A stretch of DNA of 64,000 nucleotides from Albifimbria verrucaria. Lineage: Eukaryota > Ascomycota > Sordariomycetes > Hypocreales > Stachybotryaceae. The stretch lies in NCBI GenBank assembly GCA_020081605.1, contig JAHREC010000007.1:558001-622000 (forward strand), read 5' to 3'. The notes beneath the pieces were generated by a model. It worked only from the letters and a program-made list of their open reading frames with translations. It was not told the origin of the DNA and ran no database searches. A program made the position numbers and the translations under genes. Below are positions 48,384 to 60,294 of the stretch, one piece after another (within the stretch, counting starts at the first letter, position 1; each line of letters begins with the position of its first letter).

Positions 48384-50193
48384 TCTGGCTGTGTTCAGGG
48401 TTTTCCTGGCGATATCGATTTTATGAGATTCTCCTGATTGTCCCTGGACGTCTCTATCTATGTGTTGATTAGGTAGTCTTGACACAACTTTGCAATAAAT
48501 AGAGTCTTTCACGACTTTCTATCTAAAATCAAATCCTAAGGGCACTTAAAGTCACCCCTAAACACCTAGCATGCTTCCCTTCGTCTCTTACGATAGTAAG
48601 CTATTCCTCGAAATTTTCCACTCGGTAGTAGGAAGTTTAGTCCGTGTCCATCCGTAAACTTGTACACACAGCTAGCATGGGTTCTTCCAGAGTGTTTCGA
48701 TAATCAACTTATTCGCGTCAGACTGTGCCACTACCATCATGCATGCCATAACAGCCCATATACCACTCCAAAACAGACAATGACTGTTTCCTGTTCCGCT
48801 TCTAGAACTGAGCAGACGCTGCCTTAACCTGAGCTATCCTAAGCCGAATAAAGAGCCTGTGGTGAGCCAGGCTAAGCTTACCTAAGCAAGGGATCTCTGT
48901 TTTAGTCCTATATATACGCTTATAATCTTAAGAAGGCTGAATAGCTATATAAAGTATATTATATACTTTAATATTATATATATATATATATATACTATTT
49001 TCTGCTGTTCCTTCTTATATAAATCACTTTTTCTGCCGGATCCAAAAACTAATTATTTATCCCTTTCTGCCATATCCCGCGCTAATTATATCGTTTTCTG
49101 CTGTATTCCTAATTTTGGAACCTCACGATATCTATGTCACTCACTAGGGAATGCTGAATTGTATCCTAGTTGGAGGCCTCCGAAGCCTATTATCCCTTGC
49201 TGTTATATATATAATTCAAACGACTCTTCTCAAACAATGCTTGATTATGAGTAGCTCGAGTTCAGCAAGGGCTGATCTTATGAGGCATTGCAACTCTTCC
49301 GATCAATAGTCCTAGACCAAGATTGGTCGCGAGGTAAAAGAAGCAACGAGCGGCACGAGTTGCACATAGACCCGCAGCGCCTAGCATTAATAGAGAAACA
49401 TTATATGTATTTATCCTATGAATAAGCATCAAGGCTATAGCTTATTAAAGAGGTGCCATCGGTCATTTGACCTTAAGCAGAGTGGTGAGACTGGTAACCC
49501 ACCGAGGTCATGGGATGGGACCTTGTCCATTCATAGCCGCTGTCCCTAGGGACAGCGACCGTAGCGAAGCTGTGAAGGATGTTCTGGCATATGTGTAAAC
49601 GAGCCCTGTTTGCTACATGTCGCATGCATTGGGTCAGAGGAAGCGACTCATGAGAACAGGCAGATGAGACTTAGTTCACCCAGTCGTGAGGAATTGATGC
49701 AGCTGGTCGTTATTCGCGGCTGCTTTTCCATGCACGAAAGTGATCAGTTGTTCGTAAAGCGTACGTCCTGAATGGTTTTTGGTAGCCCCTCGTCTTGTGC
49801 TAGGCTAGAGGAAGTGTCAAGTACCGGAGAACTGGAGCCTATCCACTCAAAGGAATAAGAAACGTTGCTTCACTTCCATGATCACACTCGTTACAAAAAT
49901 ATTGTGCTGTGGATGACACCCTTGATATAATCCTGATACACATTCTTTCTCCGACGATGAAATCATACGAAGAGTAGTAAAGCTGGTGTAGCATTTGGAT
50001 AAAAGACTATCCTCTGTAAATTCTAGTGAGTTTTTTTCCCTGGCTCGATATGATCCCTTTGATCTTTCCCTGCCAGTGATTGTAGTATCAAATTTGACTT
50101 CAATCATTATACATGAACGCAAGAGTGACTTTTTCAGCATCAATGAAGGCGGAGCGATGTCGCCGTAGGCCACAAGCAACTCGTTGAACCCTT
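48384..50193. other. AT-rich, apparently gene-free region with degenerate repeats
   Basis: About 1.8 kb of low-GC sequence. It includes a TA microsatellite near 48973-48993 and four spaced TTTCTGC units (about 48998-49115). No credible protein reading on either strand. It has the look of decayed repetitive DNA. Confidence 0.5.
48973..48993. repeat. TA dinucleotide microsatellite
   Basis: An uninterrupted TA run of about ten units inside AT-rich sequence. Confidence 0.8.
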
Positions 50194-51309
50194 CTACGAG
50201 CCAAACACCTTTGTCCAGTCTTGCTTCCTGAAGTAATCCTCAACGGTTTCAAGGGTTGGAGGGACTTCAGCTAAGTACATTGTTAGCCGTCATTTTCTCA
50301 CGCTTAATGCCGTGGTTATAAAGAAACTTACATCGCGGGGATGAATGATCGTAGGGTCGTCTCTTGCCTCATATCCGAACTCATTGAAATAGGCAAAGTT
50401 GTCTTCTAGTTCAGCCTTCAATTCGTCAGGAATGCCCGGGAGAATTGTCCCTTCGGCAAGGTGACAGCCTCTGCTTTCATTCCAGTGGCATTTGTGAAGG
50501 CAACTGCCACTTCGCTATATGAGAGCCACCCGCGATAGCCGATGAGGTTTTTCCAGGTTCCTCTAGCACAAGAGGCTTGACGAGCGGTCCAGAATCTTCC
50601 TCGGCAGCAATAAAAGGAATTTTGATGTCTTTATCAATATGGCTAATGAATTGAACTACCCCGTGAGAGTTCTTTAAGATAAAGTCAGCTGCTCTTGCTC
50701 AATCCAATATAGCTTGCTCGACGGTACTTACTCTTTCGGCCTTGGTTAATGGGTTTATGATAAAATTGCTCAAGAATAATCCGGCCTGATATACGCTCGT
50801 CTTCGCCCAGAGAGCCGGGTATGTCTCTCTCCCATATTCCGCAGCTTTAGCTTTTGAATCGAAGTGATAGACGTGGGTGTACTTCCCTTCGACCATTTCG
50901 AAGCATTGGATAGAGAAGAGAGGACGAACCGCTCGAGAGTGGAGACTTTAGCAGCAGCATCGATGACGCTCTTGAGCTGCTGCGTTTCGTGCTCACTCGC
51001 CCAGACGTTCAGAGGCTGGCCTGGCTTCGCCCGGTCTTTGTTCGCAGGGTCGCCATATAAGCCCCAAAAGTCGCTCACAGCGAAAATTGCGTGAGCACCT
51101 TGAAACGCGGCCTCAAGTGTGGCCGGCTCGTCGAGATCAGCTAGGAACACTTCAGCACCTCGCGCGGCCAATGCCTTGGCCTTGTCACCGGTGGTATTCC
51201 GAGTTAAAGCCCGGACTTTCCACCCAGGCTCCTCGAGAAACACGCTTGCCACAGAGCCGCCTTGGTTTCCGGTGGCTCCAAGAATAACGATGAGCTTTCG
51301 GGAAGACAT
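50194..51309 (-). CDS. NmrA-like NAD(P)-binding protein
   Basis: Atypical short-chain dehydrogenase fold of the NmrA/HSCARG group, usually NADP sensors or reductases. The start ATG at 51309 (MSSRKLIVILGATGNQGGSV) gives the glycine-rich GATGNQGG at the N-terminus, followed by VRALTRN and LADLDEP. ERFVLSSLSN marks the central strand. The second half includes HFDSKAKAAEY, an intron near 50700-50750, IAAEEDSGPL and a C-terminal EDYFRKQDW, after an intron starting at about 50333. Stop TAG 50194-50196. The reading breaks near 50915, 50555 and 50460, each probably one base short. Family members often have no catalytic Tyr; none is evident here. A regulatory or redox-sensing role is possible. Confidence 0.82.
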
Positions 51310-51960
51310 TGTGAAGGAATGCCCCATGTAACTTTAACACGGATAAGAGAGGAAGTGAAGATGGTGAGTCAATACATCGACAGAAGATTCGAGGAAGGGA
51401 CATTTTATTTATGATCTTCATCCAGGTCGTGAGCGCTGTTCGTACAGCATTGATACCACAAAACTCATAGTGGCGCTAACAATGTGGGCACGGGTTGATT
51501 GATCAGCATGGCTGAATTACCTCCGATTCTATCGCTGGGCCTCAACGTCATGGTCCCCGAAGACCGCTCTGGTTCGCCCAATGGGTTCCCTTCAATGACT
51601 CGCCATTTGGGCTCTACTCTACATTATTCTCGCCCGCGCCCTGGCGGCAAGGGCCGTGGCCGCATGGCCAGTAGAGTCAAACTCAGCAAGACCGAGCTAG
51701 AAGGCAGCGATAAGTAACCGCGAAGGATCAAGAGCTCACGCATAAGACATTGGTTTCAGGTCCCGACATCAACACGACATAGAACTGATTAGAGTTACGA
51801 GATACGTGGGGCCAGCAAAGATGTTCCGGGGCTGCTCCATCTGCCGTAACTGGCTACAATTGAGCGGGCGGGCAAGCAAAATTCTATTCAAATGGTCCTG
51901 CCGCAAGCTATGAGTCCAGGGCTGAAGTCTATGCCCACCCCTCGTCTCGAGCCCTTGAAA
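51310..51960. other. Intergenic
   Basis: Only short open frames; nothing recognised. Confidence 0.5.
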
Positions 51961-52364
51961 TCACGACTGTACAAGCCCCAATCCTACAACAGCGACGGCT
52001 ACGGCTCCACCACATAGCGCCCAGATACCCTTATCCCATCCTCTTGTTCCCTGCGTAGCAACCCAAGTATCTGTTACGCACACAAGAACCCATGACAGTG
52101 TCAAAACGCCCATTTCTTTCTGCTTCCCATCATGATGGAAGTAGAACAACGCTGCAGAAGCGGCTATGTCACGTATGCCCAGGAATACCATGGCCTTCTT
52201 GGTTACTGTGTGGCCTTCGGGGATGGTAGGCGTGACCCCAAGAGCATCTGCTGCAGCAATTGGTGATAGTAGGAGAAGACTCCCAGAGACATGATGGTGG
52301 ATGCAAGGCCTAGGCCGACTGAATGATAAGTCGAGTTGGTGAAGAGGCTGTTTGGAAACGCCAT
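51961..52364 (-). CDS. DUF4267-type small membrane protein
   Basis: Predicted membrane protein of about 134 residues with four hydrophobic segments: STYHSVGLGLASTIMSLGVF, GIRDIAASAALFYF, MGVLTLSWVLVCVTDTW and a C-terminal Ala/Val/Gly-rich helix. The GIRDIA and DTWVA segments are typical for DUF4267 proteins of fungi, whose function is unknown. The preferred start is ATG 52364 (MAFPNSLF); an upstream in-frame ATG at 52451 would add a Gln/Arg-rich leader. The frame slips by one base between the first and second helix (about 52235-52265); counting one base gives exactly 135 codons. Confidence 0.7.
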
Positions 52365-53635
52365 TGCAAAGTCGATTTCAGTTGTAAACCGGCGAAAATA
52401 CGTAGCTGGCCTAGAATGAGGCGAAAAAGGAAGACTTTGCTGCTGCTGCAAGCCAGGTGCGTAAACAACTCCAAAGGGAGAGAGGGAGAAACAGACTAGG
52501 AATAAGGGGCTTGGGAACAGAAAAAAGAGGAAGGGGACCTCTACTGGTTAATAAAGGACGTAACCGCTGGACCCCATGATCCAACGGGGCAACCGTCGTA
52601 GGGCATGATCAGTGGCTTTGATTCTTGCCGTGCTCCAACAAGCCAACTCGCGGAGACTTCTGAGCCTCACCAATAGAGTGCACGTTTACCGAAAACTTGC
52701 TCAAAGCCCATGTACCGTCTCTGAACAAGGTATCTAATGTTCCACAAGGAAGTATTTGCCATCAAGCATTATCCAATTAAATGAAACTCCACCCCCAGGC
52801 GACTTGATCACTACTGCCTTGAAGCAGCAAGTATGGTGGATTGACTTGTACCAGAGCTTAGCCATTCTCTTATTAAGCAACTGCATAAAAAACACTTCGC
52901 TTGGAGGCATGTGAAACTCAAAAGATAGAGTAAAGTAAAACATTTCAATTGTGGCCTCTAGTATAGTAGGGGTGCTTGCCTGCGGAGCCACACTAGTGCT
53001 TCTGCTCATAACCTGCGATCACTAATCGTTAAATGACCAGCTAATTACACACAAATGACATTAGCTGCATCATCTTTTGCAGACCGCGCGCTTATTCGTC
53101 ATCCATTTTAAATATCCCCGAGAATCATAGGAAAAGCAAACTGTCGTCTAGCCCTATCCACCAAAGGCCTATGCTTCATGGCCGGGATAAACTGCCGTTC
53201 GCCGGCCGTGGAGTGGCACCCTCGGCCCGTTGCAACGACCCGAACCACCGAGTGCTTGGTAAGCCCGGGTCCTGTGCGGCTGGTTGATCGTCCGGTCCCA
53301 CTCGCATCACAGTTCTTTGACATAGTCATGGGCTGACACGTCGCCACAACGCGATGGGCCACACAAGGATCTGGCTTGGTGTTCTATCACTATCCAGGCA
53401 GGGTCCAATGGCCAGAGTGGTGAACGAAGCAAATCTGACTAAACCAAATAGCCATCTATGAGTCTGCGGATGATTCATCTTTCGCATTGTTTTTTCCATG
53501 TCCATGGACCCGACTCGCCAGTCATGAAGTACAGTGGGTGACCATCATATGCTCATCCTACGAAACGCCGCGGTGGGCATGACATCTACCAACTCTGTAT
53601 AACTTCTGCTTCGAGACTCTTCAAGAATCAAGAAA
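52365..53635. other. Intergenic, nothing recognised
   Basis: About 1.3 kb. A 91-codon open frame at 52734-53009 on the minus strand has no recognisable features and is not counted as a gene. Confidence 0.45.
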
Positions 53636-53958
53636 TGATAGATCCCTTAACCTCAGACTCTAGTAACGGCAACTATGTTTGCGTTGACTCCCGTGCCAAG
53701 GTCGTTGAATGCGTTGATATTGGAATGCTCTTAACCCTGGATGGCCACTGTTTTGTTGAGATGCAAGGTGAGGCACATCCCTATCATTTGCATTGTATGA
53801 TTCTAGACTAACACCTCGGTTTACCGGTACACGAGATACAGTCCTTTACCAAGTCTATTATCAGGATATCCTAGATTGATCTATCCGCATTCTTCAGAGA
53901 CAGGACGCCATAGAGCTCCGAGTAGAGACCAGGTGGCGGGCCGGTGCGGTTGGATTTG
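53636..53958 (+). pseudogene. Possible short gene remnant with in-frame stop
   Basis: An ATG at 53636 opens a plausible exon ending in HCFVEMQ before a GTGAGG donor (53767). After an acceptor near 53838 the frame continues through DTVLYQVYYQDILD, meets TGA, then stays open through IELRVETRWRAGAVGFE up to a GTAAGA donor. A single stop inside an otherwise spliced-looking frame suggests decay; a CGA to TGA change would explain it. No family recognised. Confidence 0.25.
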
Positions 53959-54336
53959 AGGTAAGAGATAAGAGGGGAGCTCATAATATTTAGATATTTC
54001 CACCTATATTATAACTCGGCTTTATCTTTATTTAGGTACTTGGATCGAGGCTTTAACTCCAGTAAGGGTCATAGAACAACCATTCCTTCCAACACTGAAT
54101 CTGACTTCATATCTCCTCCAGACCTCCAACATAAAGTAAATCCAAAAGGACCTAAAAGAAGTTAATAAAGCAAAGATACCTCCTGCCCAATACGTATTCC
54201 ATTATACTATCCGTACTTTCCCTATTATAATTTTTATCATCATTAGAGAAGACACCCTTAACCCAATACTTAGTTGTAATGTATTCTCTTTCCCGTAAAG
54301 TTATACCTTCCATCTCCTCTATAGTCGGGGAGTCTA

Positions 54337-54995
54337 CTAAGAAATCGATGGATAGTCGAGATGGATAAAAAAGCCAGATCTCATCGCTCCGTTACTATGA
54401 TTATCATTGTCATCGTCGTCGTGTGCTGAAACTGAAGATCGGAAGTACTTCCAAGCCTCCTCAACGCAGACTCCATCCAATGCTTGCCGGTTCTGTGTGA
54501 AGATATTGCGGTATCGTCGCATTAATTCGTGCGACAAGGCGCTGAAAGTTGAAGGTGATAGATTTACTTGCTAGGGCTACAATACAGAACATGTTCTCAA
54601 ATTCGGATTCGGATTCGTAGCGCACAGCAACATGCTTGGACGGAATGCAAATATTGTGACCCAACTCTAAATTCTGATTTAGATCATTCCCATCTTTAAA
54701 CACAAGCACAGGCTGCGGTTTAAGTCCATATGATGTCGAGAAGAGAAATCAATATAGTCCCCACTAGCTTACATGTTCAGAAAGCTTTTCTAGCATTAAT
54801 CAAGTGCGGTAGTACGTCCTTGATCTCTAGATGCTGCTTCAGGGACGTTGAAGGTTCCCAATTTAGCGGACCTGGCACGCAGGGGCGTATGGGTCTTCTG
54901 TTCAGGGAGACGGCGGACAATTCTTGCTTCAAATGTTCGTTGTCTTGAGCCGGTACAAACGAGGCAAACAAATATCTGGAGCAAGCTGACACCAT
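54337..54995 (-). CDS. Unrecognised protein, likely two or more exons
   Basis: Three open stretches in series look like one gene: an N-terminal part from ATG 54995 (contains YLFASFVPAQDNEHLKQEL and LEIKDVLPHLINARKAF), a GTAAGC donor near 54775, a middle part with FKDGNDLNQNLELGHNICIP, then a frame change near 54540 to SHELMRRYRNIFTQNRQAL and an Asp/Asn-rich end (AHDDDDNDNHSN). No domain is recognised and no signal peptide is obvious. It could be a partial or decaying gene; the order and style argue against chance. Confidence 0.35.
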
Positions 54996-55684
54996 GTCAC
55001 CTTTTCCAAATCAATGATATTATAATTAGATCTTACTAAATGAAACTTTTTGAGCCTGAATCTCAACTAACAAGCTGAATCTCACGGTGCTGTAGATGTT
55101 TCCGTGGAATACTTTACAAGCATACCAGGATCGGACTAACTTTCAAGTTCGATTCACCAACATTATCTGCCCCTTTCCTTGTCTGGCACGGACCTTCATA
55201 TCGAGAAGAAAGAGTGCAGACTGAAGGGGTTGGCGCCCAGGGCTCAGGGTACCTTGTTTGTTGGCCTATCACTCCAACCTTGCATGGTATCTAATTTATG
55301 TGCATGATATATAAATATCACCAACAGCCCCCAAATGTTCAAAGAAGCATGCATATGTGAAACAGTCAAGTCAACAACATGTTCATTCGGACTCTCTTGC
55401 TTGGCTTGGCGGCTGACAGGAGCATATTGTGCATCAATCATTTGAATGTCCTGTAATATTACCAACGTTGGTCAGAGAGGTTTTGAACCAACACAAAATT
55501 TGTCCAGTTTGCGATGGCCTAAATTGAGTACATTAAATGCTAAAGTTGAGTTGTATTTTAAGTCATCTGAATCGTATTCTGGTCTCTTCATAAACGTCTG
55601 CCTTTGCCCTACCTCGTATATCTCTATTTCCGTCATTCACACCATTTCAGTATTACTCATGAACAAATTCTGAATTAGTCCACA
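54996..55684. other. Intergenic, upstream of metallopeptidase gene
   Basis: AT-rich; no gene recognised. Confidence 0.5.
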
Positions 55685-56962
55685 ATGCTTCTTCAACCAT
55701 ACTTCATATTTAGTCTGCTCGGAGCATTTTCTGCTACCCACTCATTCGTAAAAGCATACGATATTGATCCGATTAGTTGTGGCCCTGTGCAAGGTGATGG
55801 GACGTCTTACATCGAAAGAGCTGTCGCAGACGTCCACCTTTGGCTCAATTCTGGGATGAATCACATACACAGGAAACAAAAAGGAAATGCGAGGACACAA
55901 TTATGGAATACAACCAAACCCATAGAGTTGCAGCAAGTTCGTGGTAAGTCTACATTCATTTTGACCTTGTAGGTGGCTTATATGAACCTTTAGATAATCT
56001 CGAGAGGATAAAAACACCTTCGAACTGTTCGAATACAAAACTGGAAGCTCTCCACTCATATTTTGTCACGAACGCAACTTCGTAAAATCAGACGGTGATG
56101 GTAACTACAAAGACCCTAGAACTGAGACGGTTGTCCATTTTAAACGGGGTGTTCTGCGGCCGGTAGATAAGAAAGGAAAGCCTAAACCACATTGTGCTAC
56201 AACATTCAGACAAAACGAGGACAAGATACCTGAAAATCCAGAATCTCTATCAACCGTCATTATTCTCTACGATGTTGGCCCAGGACTGAACGGAGTATCA
56301 CCAGACTCCTCCCAGAATGTAGCAACTTTCGACGAGATATGGCATCAAGAACAGAAATTGCCACTTCATGTACCTTCATCACCACAGTCTGCGTTTTTAG
56401 GTCAAGCGAAGCGTGGCCTTTACAGCTCCAAACCTCTCGACGGCATCGTCGGCTATTGGCTGACACCATTTACTCTGTTGCACGAGTTTACACATATCGT
56501 TCAGCCCGCTAAACCAGATAACAGTAGGTATTCATTTATAATTCCTTTTGATTCATTTATTGATAAATCTATATAGTCACATCAGGCAAGCACGAAGCAT
56601 ATGGATACAAAGCATGCGCCAATCTTAGGAAATCTAAACATAAGAACGACAAAATTATACGCAGCTTCAAAGAAGCAATTCTGAATGCTGATACATATGC
56701 GTACTGGTGTTTAAGTGAGTTCATTTACTGTCCCTGTGAAGTGCATTATTGACTTTCAGAAAGGTGCTCTCATCGAAGAGAAAACTCAATATGCAGTTCT
56801 GTAAGTGCGTTCAATGGTGTCGTTAGTTCTATACTGAGTTTATCTAGCGACGGCGTACTGTTCGATCCGCCCAAACCACAAAAGCCCAAAGGATTAAGAA
56901 GAGCGATCAGTGCTTGGGCACGGTCTGTTAGACCAATTTGCAATATGATAAGCTGGTGCTGA
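55685..56962 (+). CDS. Secreted HExxH zinc metallopeptidase, deuterolysin-like
   Basis: Predicted secreted zinc peptidase of about 355 residues. The signal peptide (MLLQPYFIFSLLGAFSATHS) precedes a domain with Cys in DPISCGPV and CHERNF. The zinc site is LLHEFTHIV, followed about 40 residues on by EAYGYKAC and ADTYAYWCL, an arrangement like the aspzincin/M35 clan, where an Asp or Glu downstream completes the site; assignment to M35 is tentative. Five exons splice cleanly with introns at 55944-56004, 56524-56576, 56715-56759 and 56801-56847, ending in a basic tail and TGA at 56960-56962. No frame break is needed. A degraded exon of a relative lies near 36.95 kb. Likely acts outside the cell, on host or competitor proteins or for nutrition. 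Confidence 0.75.
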
Positions 56963-57662
56963 GCTCCAACCTCCTGTATTTGTTGTTGCGGTTTTGTATG
57001 GTATTTTGTTGCAATGATTGTTAGTTTAGTAGTCTGGCAATATTGGAAACCGATATTTGTAAATATAGAGAAATAGATTCTTCTTCGTAGTAATAGGCAT
57101 GTTTAATCAAGTTTGAAAGTGCAAGTAAATAATTTCACATTATCAAGTCTTCCTGCCCTCCGACCGCCCTTAAATCACCTCTTGGTTTTCCAATTGTGTA
57201 AAACAACATTGTATTCTCTCAATTGTAGCAGCCTGTAAGCATATGCTTTAGCCCAAATCCCGTACATGACAATTATATACCACTAGTATCCCTCCAAAAC
57301 CGCAAAACACAATTAATTACGGCTTGGGTGTTGACAAGCAGTATGTCAAGCTGCACTCGTAGGACATGCAGATATGTGTGCGCTCCTTTGTATTCGACAC
57401 CAGTGATAGAGGATCCCCAAAAGTGGATGCCTCGCCATGGCTGAATCGATGTAACGAGGGGGCCAATCGTCATATTATTGCGTGAGATCAGGGGCCTGGG
57501 TGTAAAAATACCAACTCGTCATTCAGCACCCTGTTAACATTGTTGGTTGGGTGCTTTAACCAGGGGCCGCAATTCTATAAAGGGGCAGCAATTCCATCGT
57601 GCCATACGAAGCGTTATTTTGTGCAGTCACATCTGTCAAAATTCAGAACCAACATAATCATC
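56963..57662. other. Intergenic
   Basis: 700 bp of AT-rich sequence without a supported gene; promoter of the F-box-like gene should lie at its right end. Confidence 0.5.
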
Positions 57663-59474
57663 ATGCCTAACTTTTTCACTCTCAGCCTTGAGCTCCAGCT
57701 TCTTATTATTGAAAGTGTTCGTAAAATTGTCTCATGATGAATTAATGTTGTGGCTAACAGCTTGGAATTGCAGTTGTATGGAATTGATACGCCATTGCTT
57801 GCGCTCAAGAATGCTAGCTTGGTTTGTAAGGGATGGCACGATCTGACTGCTCCACTTCTCTTCCGTCATATCATTATAGAGGTTATGTATCAGCCTACAG
57901 GAGTCGGAAATGCGCAGATGGATTTTTTACTCTCTAACGAACGAGTGCGGAGTTATATTCGTGAGCTCAGCGTGGATCGTTATACTACCCACTCCAGTGT
58001 TGGAAGCCTGGGCTCCCAAGATGGAGAGGCTCATAAGACAACTCCCTAATTTGGAACAGATCAGGTATTTGAGGAGCCTAAACCACCTGCCCATGGTTTG
58101 CTAATATCCAATTAGCATCCATGCTGATGCAAACATGGAGGATTATTTATCAACCAGTTGTGGCGAGGAGTGGTTTGATATCCTTTTTCTGGACGAGTGG
58201 AGAGACCCTTTTTCTATGCACTCAAAGATCTCGGCAAAAATATTACCATCTCTTTCAACAGATACGTGCATACAATGGACTATAAGTCAGACTATCTTCG
58301 CGTACTTTCTGAACCGGCTGAGGAGCACTCTGCCATTGCTCATCTCGGTTCCCTTCGAATAGCAATTTTGCACCAATCGGACGAGGATCGATTTGGTCTG
58401 CCCATAGTTCCCTACCCTCATGAATCCTCAGCTTCATCTGAGATTAACGAGCTGTTACGAAACTTCACTACACTCGAGAATCTCCAGCTAGAGCTGTTAG
58501 AATCTGGCGACGGTGGTGACCACCCTAATCATGAGGAAGAGAAAGCCCATGCTTTGGAAAATATCCAGCCTATACTACCATGCTTGAGAAGTTTAGCACT
58601 TTCTGGAGAACTCGTTATGTCGCACAAGGCTTGGTGCAATTGGGCTTCGATCCCCTGGAGCCAGTTACGGTCTCTATCCCTTTGCGGCCAAGATTTAATC
58701 AATCAAATCGAGCTGGGTTTCCTTGAATGGTCTGACCCGTCATCACAAATCTCTTTGCCGCCCTTCTTGCAAACACTTTATCTATCTGGGAATGGGACGT
58801 CGCTCACCTTGCCGCGCTTCGCTATATCTACAGCAGTGTCTTGCTTGTCGCTAGAATTATACTCACCCGACGCCCTTCTTCATTATCTAAACTACCGCTC
58901 TAACAATGCCCAAGGCCTTCAGTTTCTGTGCACTCGCGGCAATGATCCTAGACTCCAGCTATCACCGTCTCAGATACGAAGCCTGGTGATCTGCCCTCAG
59001 CTATCTTCTTTGAGTGTAGATTTAGATTGGGAGAATGTACGTTCTGATTCTGGCTCATCAATCAATTCGGAATATCTTCATGCACTCGCTGAGCTTCGGC
59101 CGCTTCAGCATATAACCTTCTTCTTGCTAATACCAGATGACCTGTATCAACATTTCAGCGATGACAATATGGAGTTTTTCAGTGGAAGAGATACGATTGA
59201 TATATATGCCCTTCTTCAATCTCGAAAACAAGGCCGCCGTGTCACGAGTGTCAACGTCTCATGGAATTGCTGTTACGTGCGCGGCTCAGTGACTGTGTGG
59301 GATTGGGGTGACGGTAGGGTCTTGGTCGATGCAAGATATGAATTTAAAATGCGTCGCCTTGAGATATGGGACTTGAAACGTCGAGAAAAGACGGAACAAA
59401 TTGAAACAAAGTGGAGAGAATGGAACAATCGTTCCGAGCCAAGAAGACGATTTAAGAATCTGATTATAAAGTAA
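57663..59474 (+). CDS. F-box-like leucine-rich protein, copy B
   Basis: Second copy of the gene at 41501-43291. The first exon (57663-57716, MPNFFTLSLELQLLI) is F-box-like; after an intron (57717-57773) come LLALKNASLVCKGWHDLTAP, MYQPTGVGNAQMDF and SNERVRSYIREL, each mirrored in copy A. From 58197 a 425-codon frame is uninterrupted to the stop at 59474 and contains irregular Leu-rich strands (LRSLSLCGQDLI, LQTLYLSGNGT), then VTVWDWG and a basic tail. Two frame changes remain upstream (near 57985 and 58205). The role as a substrate receptor for ubiquitin ligase is inferred from the N-terminus only. Confidence 0.65.
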
Positions 59475-60294
59475 CTCAGTTGCCTTGAACGAAGCATAGA
59501 TCCGGTTAATTATTATCTTGCTTGTTTTTTCACACGCTCTTCTGGTGGTTGAATTCACTCATTGTCTCCAATTTTTCAATATTTGCATCACCTTGTGCAA
59601 CATGTGAAATAAGATCTCAGTCGTAACGAATTGTGGAGAGTGGGATATTGGTGATGAATTGACAATTTGTTAACTGCTCTTAATGTCATCAACAGTAAAG
59701 TTTTGTTACCATTACATGAAGTAATGATAATTGCGACGAGACGTGCTGCTCAACATGAGCTATCATCGCGTGTCCATAATCATTGAACCACAATTGCGTA
59801 GACAACAATCGGAAACATCAGACCGAGAATTGAATACTTGACTACCCCTAAGCTCTCTAGCAAGATCTCCTCGGGGCTCGCAATTGAGGAAAAAGCCGTT
59901 GACCTCACCGTTCGCCTCTCGAGCTGCAGCTCTAATCACCCACGTGCATATCCACAATCAAGCGCTAGCCCCGAAGCCCACCACCCCTGGACGACCACGT
60001 TTCTCATCGATTGGCTTCGTAGGCGTGCAACAGACCCTGCCCGCAGCGACCCGTGGACCGAGCTGCCCGATCTTGACCCAGGACAATGCTGGGCAGGGAA
60101 CTATCACCGTTAGAATCGCTGCAGCTGCCCACCTCGGATGCATGAGGCGAACTGCTTAATTTGATGACGGGGTAGGCAATGCAGGGAATGGGCCTGGCCT
60201 GCTGGAGCTGCTTAAATACCACCCTGCCTCCCCTTGTGGTGGCATGAGGGCAGCCTGTTCCCGCGCAACCTGCTCCCAATTGCACATCTCCAAG
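59475..60294. other. Intergenic, promoter of the phosphatase gene
   Basis: About 0.8 kb. GC content rises towards the right. A TTAAATA box-like stretch lies near 60210-60217, about 80 bp before the start codon. No gene recognised. Confidence 0.5.

Noticed and set aside
48384..50193. Intact transposon
   Set aside because: No terminal repeats, reverse transcriptase or transposase reading could be found; only AT-rich decayed sequence.
52734..53009. 91-codon minus-strand frame
   Set aside because: Somewhat protein-like but with no recognisable domain and no support from neighbours or splice sites.
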